Shown here piece by piece: positions 64,000 to 64,000 of a stretch of DNA of 64,000 nt (its first letter is position 1; every line of letters begins with the position of its first letter). The stretch lies in contig JAUFOR010000004.1 in NCBI GenBank assembly GCA_040285745.1, forward strand, positions 1,359,134-1,423,133, written 5' to 3'. The notes below the pieces were generated by a model. It had not been told where the DNA came from and did not search any database. It saw nothing but the letters and a program-made list of their open reading frames with translations. The stretch is from Barthelona sp. PCE. Taxonomy: Eukaryota; Metamonada: BaSk clade. The position numbers were made by a program, and so were the translations under genes.

Positions 64000-64000
64000 T

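Overview
The window looks like nuclear DNA from a flagellated, gene-dense, almost intron-free protist. Both strands carry long uninterrupted reading frames that use the standard code, with TAA, TAG and TGA all serving as stops. Gaps between genes are short, several genes touch or overlap, and recognisable proteins are eukaryotic. Five genes belong to the motile axoneme: an EF-hand/WD40 protein, DRC5/TCTE1, a TSNAXIP1-like protein, CFAP100 and ARMC2. A fused ornithine carbamoyltransferase-carbamate kinase points to the arginine deiminase pathway and so to anaerobic energy metabolism. Together this suggests an anaerobic flagellate, plausibly a metamonad; that placement is inference.

Layout. 1-27 kb is mostly conserved housekeeping: EF-hand/WD40 (cut by the window edge), an IQ-RhoGEF, a 1819-residue orphan, DRC5, TSNAXIP1-like, PITP, WASHC4, MetAP2, ORC4, TRAPPC5 and CFAP100, plus small zinc-finger and membrane proteins. 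31-47 kb is a second conserved block: UTP13, AspRS, the OTC-CK fusion, CNOT4, EXOC1/Sec3 and ARMC2. AspRS and OTC-CK stand out for GC-rich, strongly biased codons.

Woven through this is an unrecognised protein family, here called the MPRVRKF family after its first residues. There are three long copies (27985-30078, 47272-49413, and 59615-61738 on the minus strand), one divergent frameshifted copy (57663-59604) and one half-length copy (12111-13160). Two copies sit in a roughly 3 kb duplicated cassette bounded by direct repeats of about 140 bp. One of those repeats is interrupted by a small foldback (MITE-like) element. A promoter-like block of about 270 bp is conserved upstream of all three long copies.

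From about 46.8 kb to the right end the window becomes accessory in character: family copies, large orphan proteins, one 1457-residue frame whose middle third switches to GC-rich codons, then 1.7 kb without convincing genes. The window closes with an array of short AT-rich palindromes and a 9-bp tandem repeat, which looks subtelomeric or satellite-like. No tRNA, rRNA or CRISPR array was found.
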